DNA of 64,000 bases from Bacteroidales bacterium (GCA_024401395.1 JAKSLD010000003.1:62001-126000); one strand, 5' to 3'. Shown: positions 54,814 to 63,888, counted from the first letter of the stretch. The notes: a model not told the origin generated them from the sequence alone. Numbers and translations: made by a program.

Positions 54814-55293
54814 ATGAATAAGGCTATTTTTCCTGGGTCATTTGATCCGTTTACAGTAGGTCACGAAAACATTGTACTACGTGGACTGAATATATTTGAC
54901 CATATAGTTATCGCAGTTGGCATAAACAGCGACAAGCGTGGTATGTTCACTATTGAACAGAGACTACACTTCATAAAAGAGATATTCAAGGACGAGCCAC
55001 GAGTATCAGTAGAGACATATACAGGACTGACGGTTGACTATGCCAAGCAGACAGGATGTACGCATATATTGAGAGGATTGCGCACAGCGGCTGACTTTGA
55101 GTTTGAGAGAGCCATTGCGCAAGTCAACAAGCAGATGTCGGGGCTTGACACATCATTTCTACTCTGCATCCCTGAGCATACGCCAGTGAACAGTTCCATT
55201 GTAAGAGACATATTACATCATCATGGCGATGCCTCAATGTATGTTCCCGTTGCTATCAGGGAAGAGATAAAGCAACTATCACAAAAAAGATAG
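54814..55293 (+). CDS. coaD: Phosphopantetheine adenylyltransferase
   Basis: A 159-residue CoaD: AIFPGSFDPFTVGHENIVLRG carries the T/HxGH nucleotide-binding motif, and LRGLRTAADFEFERAIAQVNKQM plus VNSSIVRDI complete the family pattern. It adds AMP to 4'-phosphopantetheine in coenzyme A synthesis. It lies 20 bp after the fusion gene and its stop TAG is followed at once by the comF ATG. Confidence 0.97.
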   Translation: MNKAIFPGSFDPFTVGHENIVLRGLNIFDHIVIAVGINSDKRGMFTIEQRLHFIKEIFKDEPRVSVETYTGLTVDYAKQTGCTHILRGLRTAADFEFERAIAQVNKQMSGLDTSFLLCIPEHTPVNSSIVRDILHHHGDASMYVPVAIREEIKQLSQKR

Positions 55294-55971
55294 ATGTTCC
55301 TATTTACAACGTCCAGGTGCATCTCCTGCAGAGAATTACTCACTCGCTCGGAGAATGCGCTATGCTTGACGTGTCATCAAAAGATGGCGCGCACATTCAT
55401 GTTGCCCAAGACGAACAATATAGCAGAACAAAGGATAGAAGAGGCGTGCAGAATATCCTGGGCTTACAGTCACTATTTATTCTCGAAGGGAGAGAGCATA
55501 GTAAGAGATACTGTACACGAGTTTAAGTATCACGACAATCCGAGGTTAGCCTATGAGATGGGGAGAGAAGTGGGAGAATATATGAAGCAGAATGGGATGA
55601 CACACCTATTTGACCTATTAGTACCTGTTCCTATAAGTTGGTACAGGCGACTTAAGCGAGGATACAATCAGGCTGGAGAATTTGCGAGAGGAGTATCAGA
55701 AGCTACAGGGATAGAGATGAGAGAAGATATATTAAAGCGAATATCGTGGGCTTCGTCGCTATCGACACGTAACGCGGAAGATAGGAAGAAGGTTATGGGA
55801 AGTAAGGCTTTCATCGCAAAAAAAGCGATATCAGAAGTAAGAAACAGGAAGATAGCGATAGTAGATGACGTATTGACAACGGGGTCGACGCTAGGGGCGT
55901 GTGTAAATGCGATAAGAGAGAAAGAAGAGAATGCAGATATAGGTATACTGACATTTTCAATTAACGAATAG
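55294..55971 (+). CDS. ComF family phosphoribosyltransferase-like protein
   Basis: A 225-residue ComF protein with an N-terminal cysteine cluster (CISC ... CLTC) as a zinc site and a PRPP-binding loop KIAIVDDVLTTGSTLGAC near 187-203. LVPVPISWYRRLKRGYNQAGEFARG is the other family signature. ComF is needed for DNA uptake in competent bacteria and has PRT-like folds; its reaction in this phylum is not settled. It abuts coaD without a gap and ends before a bidirectional terminator. Confidence 0.92.
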   Translation: MFLFTTSRCISCRELLTRSENALCLTCHQKMARTFMLPKTNNIAEQRIEEACRISWAYSHYLFSKGESIVRDTVHEFKYHDNPRLAYEMGREVGEYMKQNGMTHLFDLLVPVPISWYRRLKRGYNQAGEFARGVSEATGIEMREDILKRISWASSLSTRNAEDRKKVMGSKAFIAKKAISEVRNRKIAIVDDVLTTGSTLGACVNAIREKEENADIGILTFSINE

Positions 55972-56016
55972 TTGTGACATTGCAATAGAAAAGATTAAAA
56001 CACACTGACAGATAAT

Positions 56017-56050
56017 AAAAAAGCTTGCGAAGAGATTCGCAAGCTTTTTT
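56017..56050. terminator. Bidirectional terminator between comF and the DUF2795 gene
   Basis: A perfect 15-bp stem (AAAAAAGCTTGCGAA / TTCGCAAGCTTTTTT) with a GAGA loop, T tracts on both strands, placed between two convergent genes. Confidence 0.9.
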
Positions 56051-56066
56051 ATTAGTATCAAGATTA

Positions 56067-56288
56067 TTAATACTCGTCCTCATTGAAGAAGAAGTCCTCA
56101 TTACTTGGGTAGTCTGGCCAGATGTCTTCTATTGTCTCGAAAATCTCGCCTTCCTCTTCTATCTCCTGTAGGTTTTCGATTACCTCCAAAGGTGCTCCGG
56201 AACGTGTTGCATAATCGATCAACTCGTCCTTCGTTGCAGGCCATGGTGCATCCTCGAGCTTGGATGCTAATTCTAGTGTCCAATACAT
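56067..56288 (-). CDS. DUF2795 small acidic protein
   Basis: A 73-residue protein, very acidic, beginning MYWTLELASKLEDAPWPATK and closing SNEDFFFNEDEY. This is the DUF2795 family, widespread in Bacteroidetes and strongly conserved, but of unknown function. It is cytosolic by composition. It is monocistronic and lies opposite comF; the SusD fusion gene lies 84 bp beyond its start on the same strand. Confidence 0.9.
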   Translation of the reverse strand: MYWTLELASKLEDAPWPATKDELIDYATRSGAPLEVIENLQEIEEEGEIFETIEDIWPDYPSNEDFFFNEDEY

Positions 56289-56371
56289 CTTATATAGTAG
56301 TATTTGTTAAAATTGCGCGAATATACACTTTTTTTCATTTGTTTGACATTGTTTCTACGATTTTTTCCAAA

Positions 56372-59044
56372 TCATAGGTAAAACGTTGAGCTATAGGTCT
56401 TCGCCTTCCACGAATCACCATATAGATCAAAATCGACCTCGATAGAAAACCTATAAATAGGACTATCAGGCAATTCATCTGCTGCTTTATGAACGGCATC
56501 GATAGGGAGCAAAGTAGTTCCCTCATGGTTAGCGATACCATCCTTGATGACACATATCTCCTTACCGAAGTCATTAGAATTGGCAGTAGTCAGTCCTAAT
56601 CTTACCCTGGAGACAACAGTTTGCGGAGGGGTTTGGAAAGAATACTTCAAAGCATAAGAATTATTACTTGCCTTATTCTCGCGATCAATAATTAGTTTCA
56701 GTTTAATATCATCCGGCACTTCCTCCTCAAGATTATCCTCATCCTTCAAAACGAAAGAATAGAGAGAATTATCAATATCGTTATAGATGACGCGAATATT
56801 CTGTTGAGTTGGTTCAGTATGCAACACTACCCTACCTCGGGCATCAACAGAAGAAGAGATACCATACCTTATACTAGAAGCAAGATTAACCGACTCCCTA
56901 GCAGAGACAGGCGAAGTGGTCACCTTGATGACAAGATCCCCTCCTTCGCTTTCGAAATCAGCCCTCCAGACATGAGTATTCTTATTAAGAGTAGAATATT
57001 TGACCATCTGTGTCTTACCATGATTAACCCACAGATATAGAGACTCATTATTAGAAATAGTCTGAGGATCAATCGGAGTAATAGAAACACTTGCCTGCTC
57101 TGGCATCAAAGTCACCCTATAATAACCCTCCTTAGGCACAGTAAAATGTTTAGATCCACCCTGATTATGAGCGACATCGCCTGGGTATTCACCAGCGCCA
57201 AACTGTTCATCCCAAGAGTCAAAATCCCTCAACATCTTGAAACCCACATTCTTGACCATATAATCAGAGAACTGGAGAGTATTATCATCGAGGATACACA
57301 TAGGAGCGAGACCCTTTCCCAGGTTATCGCCACCCTCAGTAGACCAAGAACTGTCGCCTATACCATTACCTATGACATAATACATATCAACCTCACTGTT
57401 GACAGCAGGGGCGATTAGAGAATCTGCAGGCAAGCTATAGAAATTGAGAGATTCAGAGAAATTGCGTCCCAAGATAGTTCCGCCCTTCCACTGCCACAAG
57501 TAATCATTTTCTCCGCCGAAACAACCGAATCGAATCAAATCGGTACGACGTCTGCCCTCAAAATAAAATTCGCGAGCCCACTCGTCGAGGATAGCATAGC
57601 CTTTAGGATCTATAGACTCCATAGGTTTTGCGTGAGCTCTACTACGAAGAACATTGATATTACGGAGAGCCTCTGCGGTATTACCACTTCTCCATTCTGC
57701 CTCAGCCAATGTGAGATAAGCCTCTGCCAAGCGCATCAGAGGGAAATCTGCAGAAGAAGTCAGTGCGTTCTCCACCTCCTTTATTGATGCGCTATATAAA
57801 TTATTGAATTTCGCAACAGAGAAACCATCCTCGAAAACAGGACGCCTTCTACAACTAAGACGGCGATCGACAGACTGGAAAAGAGCGCGGTCGTCGTGAG
57901 CCCATTCGATCATCGTTGGATGGTACACCTCGAAAGGGATACTATCAGGGAGGAATTTCACCACCAGATTTGCCCTTGCCCTATTACCGATCCACTGCTC
58001 CTTCATACCAAAGCCGTTGATATGAGGCAAGAACTTGGTATCATATTTTGTGGTACTACAAACGAGATAGGTAGACCCATTCCAGTCGGCCATTTTTTTC
58101 GAATCAAAAACGATAGGGAAAATCATCTCACAACTTGAGCCGTTATTGCCATTATCAGCGGTGAATAGCAGCTGATAGCCATTCCAATCAACATTCGAAT
58201 GAGAATTGTGCAAGCCAGATGTAGACAATTTGTATGGGCCATCAATCACCTCTTTAGCCTCAGAAATAGTCTTTTCAAGTTGAGGAGTGCCTATATAGAC
58301 ATCTGCGTTGAGGTACAACCTTGCCAAAAGCAAATGAGCAGCAGTCTTATTAGCATGACCATAGTGCTCCTCATCGAAATCCGTGACACTCTTACCATCT
58401 TTCAAGAAAGGCAATATCTCATTTACTTCACGTTCAATGAAATCGTATATTTCAGCAGAAGGTGCGACATCCACCATATCTTCTGTGAACCTTTTGAAAA
58501 TAGGAGCTTTACCGAAAATATCCAGAAGATAGTAATAGTTCAATGCGCGAAGGAAGCGAATCTCCGCCTGACGTTCAGACGATTCACGAGAATAGAGCTG
58601 GAGATACTTATTACATAGTAATACGCCACATATCAACCTCAGATACATTCCTTCGGCAGGTTTGAGATTACCCTTTACGCAATCGATCTGGTTAAAATTG
58701 ATATTCGCAATACCAGCATCGTCCCAAGCGCACATTGCGTTATCTGTTGGCATTTCATTCAGAGTGAACAGCTGTCTCACGAAAGAAGAAGTCTCTGCGG
58801 TAACATTACGGATATTACACTCGTGCATCAGTGCCGAGACTAAAAAAGGGTCATTGCTGGTTAGTGCGAAGTTATTGCTTGCTCGCAAAAAAAGTGTATC
58901 GGCATTGGCAGAAGACAAAGCGGATGCGCACAACTGCTCTGCGTAGAATCTCTGGCTTCTCTGCTCGGTTTGCTGAGAAGAACAAGCGATTATAAACAGG
59001 ACAATTGATAATAAAGCAACTATAATGGAGAACTTTATTCGCAT
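56372..59044 (-). CDS. SusD/RagB lipoprotein fused to SusE/SusF-like modules
   Basis: The start at 59044 (MRIKFSIIVALLSIVLFIIACSS) gives a good lipoprotein signal and 890 residues; the frame is open 23 codons further but that adds residues before the signal. Residues about 40-540 are SusD: EIRFLRALNYYYLLDIFGKAPIF, KTAAHLLLARLYLNAD, FPLMRLAEAYLTLAEAEW and FEGRRRTDLIRFG. Instead of the usual C-terminal NPNL-type end, two beta-rich modules of SusE/F type follow (NGIGDSSWSTEGG, GFKMLRDFDSWDEQFG, then about 700-890). It should bind glycan at the cell surface. No SusC pore gene lies nearby. Residues 52-59 are encoded by repeat copy L. Confidence 0.85.
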   Translation of the reverse strand: MRIKFSIIVALLSIVLFIIACSSQQTEQRSQRFYAEQLCASALSSANADTLFLRASNNFALTSNDPFLVSALMHECNIRNVTAETSSFVRQLFTLNEMPTDNAMCAWDDAGIANINFNQIDCVKGNLKPAEGMYLRLICGVLLCNKYLQLYSRESSERQAEIRFLRALNYYYLLDIFGKAPIFKRFTEDMVDVAPSAEIYDFIEREVNEILPFLKDGKSVTDFDEEHYGHANKTAAHLLLARLYLNADVYIGTPQLEKTISEAKEVIDGPYKLSTSGLHNSHSNVDWNGYQLLFTADNGNNGSSCEMIFPIVFDSKKMADWNGSTYLVCSTTKYDTKFLPHINGFGMKEQWIGNRARANLVVKFLPDSIPFEVYHPTMIEWAHDDRALFQSVDRRLSCRRRPVFEDGFSVAKFNNLYSASIKEVENALTSSADFPLMRLAEAYLTLAEAEWRSGNTAEALRNINVLRSRAHAKPMESIDPKGYAILDEWAREFYFEGRRRTDLIRFGCFGGENDYLWQWKGGTILGRNFSESLNFYSLPADSLIAPAVNSEVDMYYVIGNGIGDSSWSTEGGDNLGKGLAPMCILDDNTLQFSDYMVKNVGFKMLRDFDSWDEQFGAGEYPGDVAHNQGGSKHFTVPKEGYYRVTLMPEQASVSITPIDPQTISNNESLYLWVNHGKTQMVKYSTLNKNTHVWRADFESEGGDLVIKVTTSPVSARESVNLASSIRYGISSSVDARGRVVLHTEPTQQNIRVIYNDIDNSLYSFVLKDEDNLEEEVPDDIKLKLIIDRENKASNNSYALKYSFQTPPQTVVSRVRLGLTTANSNDFGKEICVIKDGIANHEGTTLLPIDAVHKAADELPDSPIYRFSIEVDFDLYGDSWKAKTYSSTFYL
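58868..58889 (-). repeat. Core of the dispersed repeat, copy L, inside the SusD fusion gene
   Basis: On the coding strand TTTGCGAGCAAG then CAATAACTTC matches copy B in 19 of 22 positions, including the final ACTTC. It encodes LRASNNF. No 11-bp units are evident after it. Confidence 0.6.
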
Positions 59045-59128
59045 AATCCAAGGTGTATTAGAACATATCCTTAACAAAACGAGGTGTACGCAAAGAGTTA
59101 AAATATGTTGCACAGTACAAGTGCTTTG

Positions 59129-59160
59129 TTGTTAATTGTTTATAAATATTCCTATATTTG
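59129..59160 (+). promoter_or_regulatory. Candidate promoter for the GH31-surA operon
   Basis: TTG (59129-59131), a 21-bp spacer and TATATTTG (59153-59160), 36 bp before the GH31 ATG. Confidence 0.55.
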
Positions 59161-59196
59161 CAGTCAATAACAAATAACTAGCAATATTTAGTACAA

Positions 59197-62070
59197 ATGA
59201 CGAGGATTAGGTTTGCTAATAAAAGTATGATATTCAGCTTAGTAGCTGTTATCGCAACACTTTTTTCATGCACGCAGGACGTTGTCGAGCAAGACAACAA
59301 AGGTATTACTGTAAATCTGAAACAAGAAAAGGTACGTCTAGAGGTTTTGGCTTCTGACATTATTCGTGTAAGTGCGGTTCCTTCGGGAGAAGCTTTTCCT
59401 ACACTACAGAGCCTGATAGCTGTTCCACAGACTTACAATGTAAAATTCAGCGTTGAGTCAACAGAGCAGTCGGTCACATTGAAGACCTCTGAACTCAGTG
59501 CTTCGGTATGTAAAGCCACAGGAAAAGTTTCCTTCAAGGATAAAGATGGCAAAGATATCATTTCAGAAAATCAACGTACATACACACCTATTGAAGTAGA
59601 AGAGACGAAAGGCTATACAATTCGTCAGGTATGGGACTCTCCAGAAGACGAGGCACTCTACGGCCTTGGTCAGCATCAGGCAGATGAGTGGAACTACAAG
59701 GGCAAAAACGAAGACCTGTTCCAGTATAACACGAAAGTATCAGTACCTGTAATTGTATCGAGCAAGAACTATGCTATACTTTGGGACAACTACTCATATT
59801 CGAAATTTGGTGACCCACGCGAGTATCAGCAGTTAGGCAAGGTTTTCAAGCTATATGACAAAGACGGCAAAGAGGGTGCCATTACAGGAACATACAAGCC
59901 TGCGCAAGGTGAGACACTTGTACGTCGTGAGGATTCACTCTACTTTGAGTACCTAGACAGAGAAAAACATCTTGACAAGGTCGTAAATACACCTGACGGA
60001 TTCCAATATTTCGGTTCAAACGTACTATTTGAGGGTGATATTGAGCCATCAGAGTCGGGATTGTTCCGTTTCAACCTGTACTATGCAGGTTATATGAAGA
60101 TTTATATCAACAACGAGCTTGTAGTACCAGAGCGTTGGCGTACGGCTTGGAACCCTAACTCATATAAGTTTGCCGTTAACCTTGAAGCTAACAAGCGCGT
60201 TCCACTACGCATAGAGTGGTTGCCTGACGGTTTTGTATCATACTGCGGTCTACGAGTTCTTTCCCCTGTTGACGCAGCTCAACAGAACAAGATATCATTC
60301 TGGAGTGAGATGGCAGATGCAGTAGATTACTATTTCATCAAGGGAGAGAATGCCGACGATGTAGTGTCGGGTTATCGTCAGGTTACTGGCAAGGCTACTA
60401 TTATGCCAAAGTGGGCTATGGGCTACTGGCAGAGTCGTGAGCGTTACAAGACACAGGCTGAGCTACTTGACGTATTGAAAGAGTTCCGTCAGCGTCAGAT
60501 TCCTATTGACAATATCGTACAAGACTGGAGCTACTGGGAAGAAGACCAGTGGGGTTCACACGAATTTGACAAGAACCGTTTCCCAGATGCCAAGGCGATG
60601 GTAGACGAAGTACACAGTCAGAATGCGCATATTATGATTTCAGTATGGCCTAAGTTCTATGCCAATACTGATCACTATAAAGAATTTGACAAGAACGGCT
60701 GGATGTATCAGCAAGCCATTACAGATTCGATTAAAGACTGGATTGGTCCTGGTTACCTTGGCTCATTCTATGATGCATACGCTCCAGGCGCTCGTAAATT
60801 ATTCTGGGATCAGGTAAATGAGCACCTCTATTCGCTTGGATTTGATGCTTGGTGGGTAGATGCTTCAGAGCCTAATGTACGTGACTGTACAGATTTGGAA
60901 TACAGAAAGGCACTATGTGGTCCGACATATTTCGGTCCATCTGCAAAATATTTCAATGCCTATGGTTTGATGCAAGGTCTAGGCTTCTATGAAGGTCAGC
61001 GAGCTACCAACCCTAATGACCGTGTATATCTCCTGACACGTTCAGGTTTTGCCGGACAGCAGAGAAATGCCACATCTACATGGTCTGGAGACATTGCTAC
61101 ACGATGGGAAGATATGCGAGCTCAGGTTACGGCTGGTTTGAATTTTGCCATCTCTGGTGTTCCTTACTGGACAATGGATATCGGTGGATTCTGTGTTGAG
61201 TCTCGATATGAGAGAGCACAAAACATCTTCGACCAGACAGGCAAAGAAAATGATGACCTCAAGGAATGGAGAGAGCTCAATACACGTTGGTTCCAATTTG
61301 GAGCATTCTGTCCTTTGTACCGTGCGCACGGACAATTCCCTCTTCGTGAGCCTTGGAATATTGCTCCATCTAAGCATCCAGCATACGAATCTATCGTGTA
61401 TTACACAAAATTGCGCTATCAGTTGATGCCATACATATATACTATGGCAGGTGCGACATATCACAAAGACTACACAATCATGCGTCCGCTCGTGATGGAC
61501 TTTGCTGCAGACAAGAATGTGCTCAACGTACCATACCAGTATATGTTTGGAAATGCTCTTATGGTTTGTCCTGTAGCTACATACAAGGCACGTAATCTTG
61601 ACGTCTATTTCCCTGCCGGTGTAAAGTGGTATGATTTCTACACAGGCAAGGCTGTCAGCAATGGCGGGGAGACCCTCAATGTTGCTGCTCCATACGAGAA
61701 GATGCCTCTCTTTGCTTGCAGTGGTCAGATTGTTCCAATGGGTCCTGTAATGCAGTGGTCGACCGAAAAAAAGGCAGATAACCTCACTATTATGGTATTT
61801 GCTGGCAAGGATGCCGATTATGAGCTATATGAAGACGAGGATACCAACTACAATTATGAGAATGGTGCTTACACAACTATTGCAATGCACTATGACGAGG
61901 CTACTAAGACACTCACTATTGCAGACCGTAAGGGCAATTTTGAGGGAATGCTTGAGAGCCGCAAGTTCAACGTAGTACTTGTAGACGGTAACAACCAGTA
62001 CAAAGACTTCAACAGCCTCAAGGGTGTAAGTGTAAAGTACACTGGCACCAAAACTGAGGTTAAGCTATAA
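59197..62070 (+). CDS. Alpha-xylosidase, GH31 with PA14 insert
   Basis: A 957-residue lipoprotein (signal to TLFSC). The GH31 barrel has the nucleophile in DAWWVDASEPNVRD (about Asp 556) and the acid in TSTWSGDIATRWEDM (about 633). A PA14 insert lies between about 265 and 370 (DGFQYFGSNVLFEGDIEPSE ... MKIYINNELV ... LRIEWLPDG), as in the xyloglucan alpha-xylosidases of Cellvibrio and Bacteroides ovatus. It therefore probably removes xylose side chains from xyloglucan oligosaccharides in the periplasm; alpha-glucosidase is the alternative. The surA-like gene follows at 5 bp. The SusD fusion gene is divergent. Confidence 0.88.
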   Translation: MTRIRFANKSMIFSLVAVIATLFSCTQDVVEQDNKGITVNLKQEKVRLEVLASDIIRVSAVPSGEAFPTLQSLIAVPQTYNVKFSVESTEQSVTLKTSELSASVCKATGKVSFKDKDGKDIISENQRTYTPIEVEETKGYTIRQVWDSPEDEALYGLGQHQADEWNYKGKNEDLFQYNTKVSVPVIVSSKNYAILWDNYSYSKFGDPREYQQLGKVFKLYDKDGKEGAITGTYKPAQGETLVRREDSLYFEYLDREKHLDKVVNTPDGFQYFGSNVLFEGDIEPSESGLFRFNLYYAGYMKIYINNELVVPERWRTAWNPNSYKFAVNLEANKRVPLRIEWLPDGFVSYCGLRVLSPVDAAQQNKISFWSEMADAVDYYFIKGENADDVVSGYRQVTGKATIMPKWAMGYWQSRERYKTQAELLDVLKEFRQRQIPIDNIVQDWSYWEEDQWGSHEFDKNRFPDAKAMVDEVHSQNAHIMISVWPKFYANTDHYKEFDKNGWMYQQAITDSIKDWIGPGYLGSFYDAYAPGARKLFWDQVNEHLYSLGFDAWWVDASEPNVRDCTDLEYRKALCGPTYFGPSAKYFNAYGLMQGLGFYEGQRATNPNDRVYLLTRSGFAGQQRNATSTWSGDIATRWEDMRAQVTAGLNFAISGVPYWTMDIGGFCVESRYERAQNIFDQTGKENDDLKEWRELNTRWFQFGAFCPLYRAHGQFPLREPWNIAPSKHPAYESIVYYTKLRYQLMPYIYTMAGATYHKDYTIMRPLVMDFAADKNVLNVPYQYMFGNALMVCPVATYKARNLDVYFPAGVKWYDFYTGKAVSNGGETLNVAAPYEKMPLFACSGQIVPMGPVMQWSTEKKADNLTIMVFAGKDADYELYEDEDTNYNYENGAYTTIAMHYDEATKTLTIADRKGNFEGMLESRKFNVVLVDGNNQYKDFNSLKGVSVKYTGTKTEVKL

Positions 62071-62075
62071 TATAA

Positions 62076-63878
62076 ATGAGAATTCTCAATAAAATAACAT
62101 CATTAGTAGCCATCGCATCGGTGGCTACTAATCTTTTTGCACAGAAGCCACAGTTCGACAAAGACGAATTTGATTTCGTTTTCAAAAAGAACTGTCGCGT
62201 CAACAATGTTTATACTCCTCGTGAGGATTACCTCAACCTATATGTCAATTACAAACTCAAGGTAGCAGAAGCCAGGAATATGCAGCTTGATACACTTTCG
62301 TCATACAAACGAGAATGCAAGCTATACCAAGATGAGCTAATAGCGCCATATCTTGTAGACTCTACGGCAATAGAAGCATATAAGAATACTGTCAGAGAAC
62401 GAGTTGCAAAGCGTATACATGGTTCACACATATTGGTACCGATAGCTACAGATGCTTCCCCTAAAGATACTCTCGCCGCATATAATAGAATAGCCTTAAT
62501 TAGAGATTCATTATTAAAAATTGCGAGCAACAAGGGAGATCATAGGGAGAAGAAAAGGATTAGAAGGGAAGATCTGATAGAAGAAGATTTAGGGTTTTTC
62601 ACTACACTACAGATGGTAGCACCATTTGAGGAGGCAGCTTTCAATACCCCTGTAGGTGGTGTATCAGAGATAATACGCACACAATTCGGCTACCACGTAA
62701 TGAGGGTATACGAAGAGAAACCAGCGAGACAGATTCTTGTGGCTCACATTATGCGTCAGAATCAAGATTCTCTGACCAACATAAAGGATATGCACCTTAT
62801 GGATAGTCTGCTACATTGCATAAAGGCAGGCGAGTCATTTGAGGAGCTAGCCAAGAAGTATTCAAATGACGGACAATCGGCAGCCCATGGTGGTCTGATG
62901 CCTTGGTTATTTGAAGACACACAGATACCTGGATTTATGTCGGCTGCGCTGAGCCTAAAAAACAAAGATGATGTGTCGGGAATCGTCATATCGCCATTCG
63001 GATTGCACATAATAAAGTATATAGACGAAAGAACGTCCATTCCTGAGGCACAACTTAACCATATGTTCAGAGAGATATTGGTTGCATCAAAAGTACAAGA
63101 ATTAAGTTCGCGCACCATAGCCAAACAGACTGCAAAGAAATATAAGGCTGCTGTGAACGCTGCGACACTTAACGATATAATGGATATTGTTCTTTCCAGT
63201 GCATCAGATGGAGAAAAGAAGAGTAAGATAGATGCGCTGAAACAGCCTATAATTACGATAGGAGAGAAGAAGATCATGGCATCGGAGGTAGAAATTGCTA
63301 CGACCATATCAAAGCAACAGACTCCTGCCGAGTTCAAGACGGCGATAATCGACAAGGCATTGTGCGATTATTATAAGGAGCAACTCCCTGTAGAAAACGC
63401 ACAATATAAATACACATTGGCAGAGTACACTGATGGCCCGTTGGTATATGAGATGAACATACAACACGTATGGAAACATCAAGCTAATGACAGCACTGTG
63501 ATGGATCTGCTATATGCCCAGAATCCTGCGCGATATGCTAAGGATGGAAAATTCTCTGGTAGAATATACGTGTGTGACAACAGTAAGAATGCTGACAAGA
63601 TCAAACGTGCTATAGAACGAGGCAAAACTGTAGACAAAGACCTATATGTGGAACTCATAGAAGGAGACCAGACACAAGGAGGATTATACGACGACTACCT
63701 ATGGCCTTGCTATAAATCGGACTGCATTGTTGTAGACGGACAATATACAGAAGGACAGCGTTTCGACAGACAGTTGGCAACACAACAACTGCAGTCGGAC
63801 CTAATCTCCTATCGCGAACGGGAATTTGCAAAACGTCTTCGCGAGAAATATAAGATTACACATAACCCAAAGCTTTAA
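62076..63878 (+). CDS. SurA-like periplasmic peptidyl-prolyl isomerase with a repeat-altered first parvulin domain
   Basis: A 600-residue secreted protein (signal to TNLFAQ) with two PpiC/parvulin domains, about 110-212 and 218-318, then a region of about 280 residues typical of Bacteroidetes SurA-like foldases. The second domain is complete (GESFEELAKKYSNDGQSAAHGGLMPW). In the first, where a stretch like DFxxLAxxYSxD would be expected, it reads KIASNKGDHREKKRIRREDL before DLGFFTTLQM; this segment (about 145-163) is encoded by repeat copy K. The protein should help fold outer-membrane proteins. It is co-transcribed with GH31 (5 bp) and the next gene (10 bp). Confidence 0.88.
   Translation: MRILNKITSLVAIASVATNLFAQKPQFDKDEFDFVFKKNCRVNNVYTPREDYLNLYVNYKLKVAEARNMQLDTLSSYKRECKLYQDELIAPYLVDSTAIEAYKNTVRERVAKRIHGSHILVPIATDASPKDTLAAYNRIALIRDSLLKIASNKGDHREKKRIRREDLIEEDLGFFTTLQMVAPFEEAAFNTPVGGVSEIIRTQFGYHVMRVYEEKPARQILVAHIMRQNQDSLTNIKDMHLMDSLLHCIKAGESFEELAKKYSNDGQSAAHGGLMPWLFEDTQIPGFMSAALSLKNKDDVSGIVISPFGLHIIKYIDERTSIPEAQLNHMFREILVASKVQELSSRTIAKQTAKKYKAAVNAATLNDIMDIVLSSASDGEKKSKIDALKQPIITIGEKKIMASEVEIATTISKQQTPAEFKTAIIDKALCDYYKEQLPVENAQYKYTLAEYTDGPLVYEMNIQHVWKHQANDSTVMDLLYAQNPARYAKDGKFSGRIYVCDNSKNADKIKRAIERGKTVDKDLYVELIEGDQTQGGLYDDYLWPCYKSDCIVVDGQYTEGQRFDRQLATQQLQSDLISYREREFAKRLREKYKITHNPKL
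62508..62560 (+). repeat. Dispersed repeat, copy K, inside the surA-like gene
   Basis: The core ATTATTAAAAATTGCGAGC then AACAAGGGA shares an exact 22-bp match (62516-62537) with copy C (20350-20371). A purine-rich stretch (CATAGGGAGAA, GAAAAGGATTA, GAAGGGAAGAT) follows with a loose 11-bp rhythm. It is read in frame as KIASNKGDHRE. Confidence 0.85.
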
Positions 63879-63888
63879 TTGTTTATAG

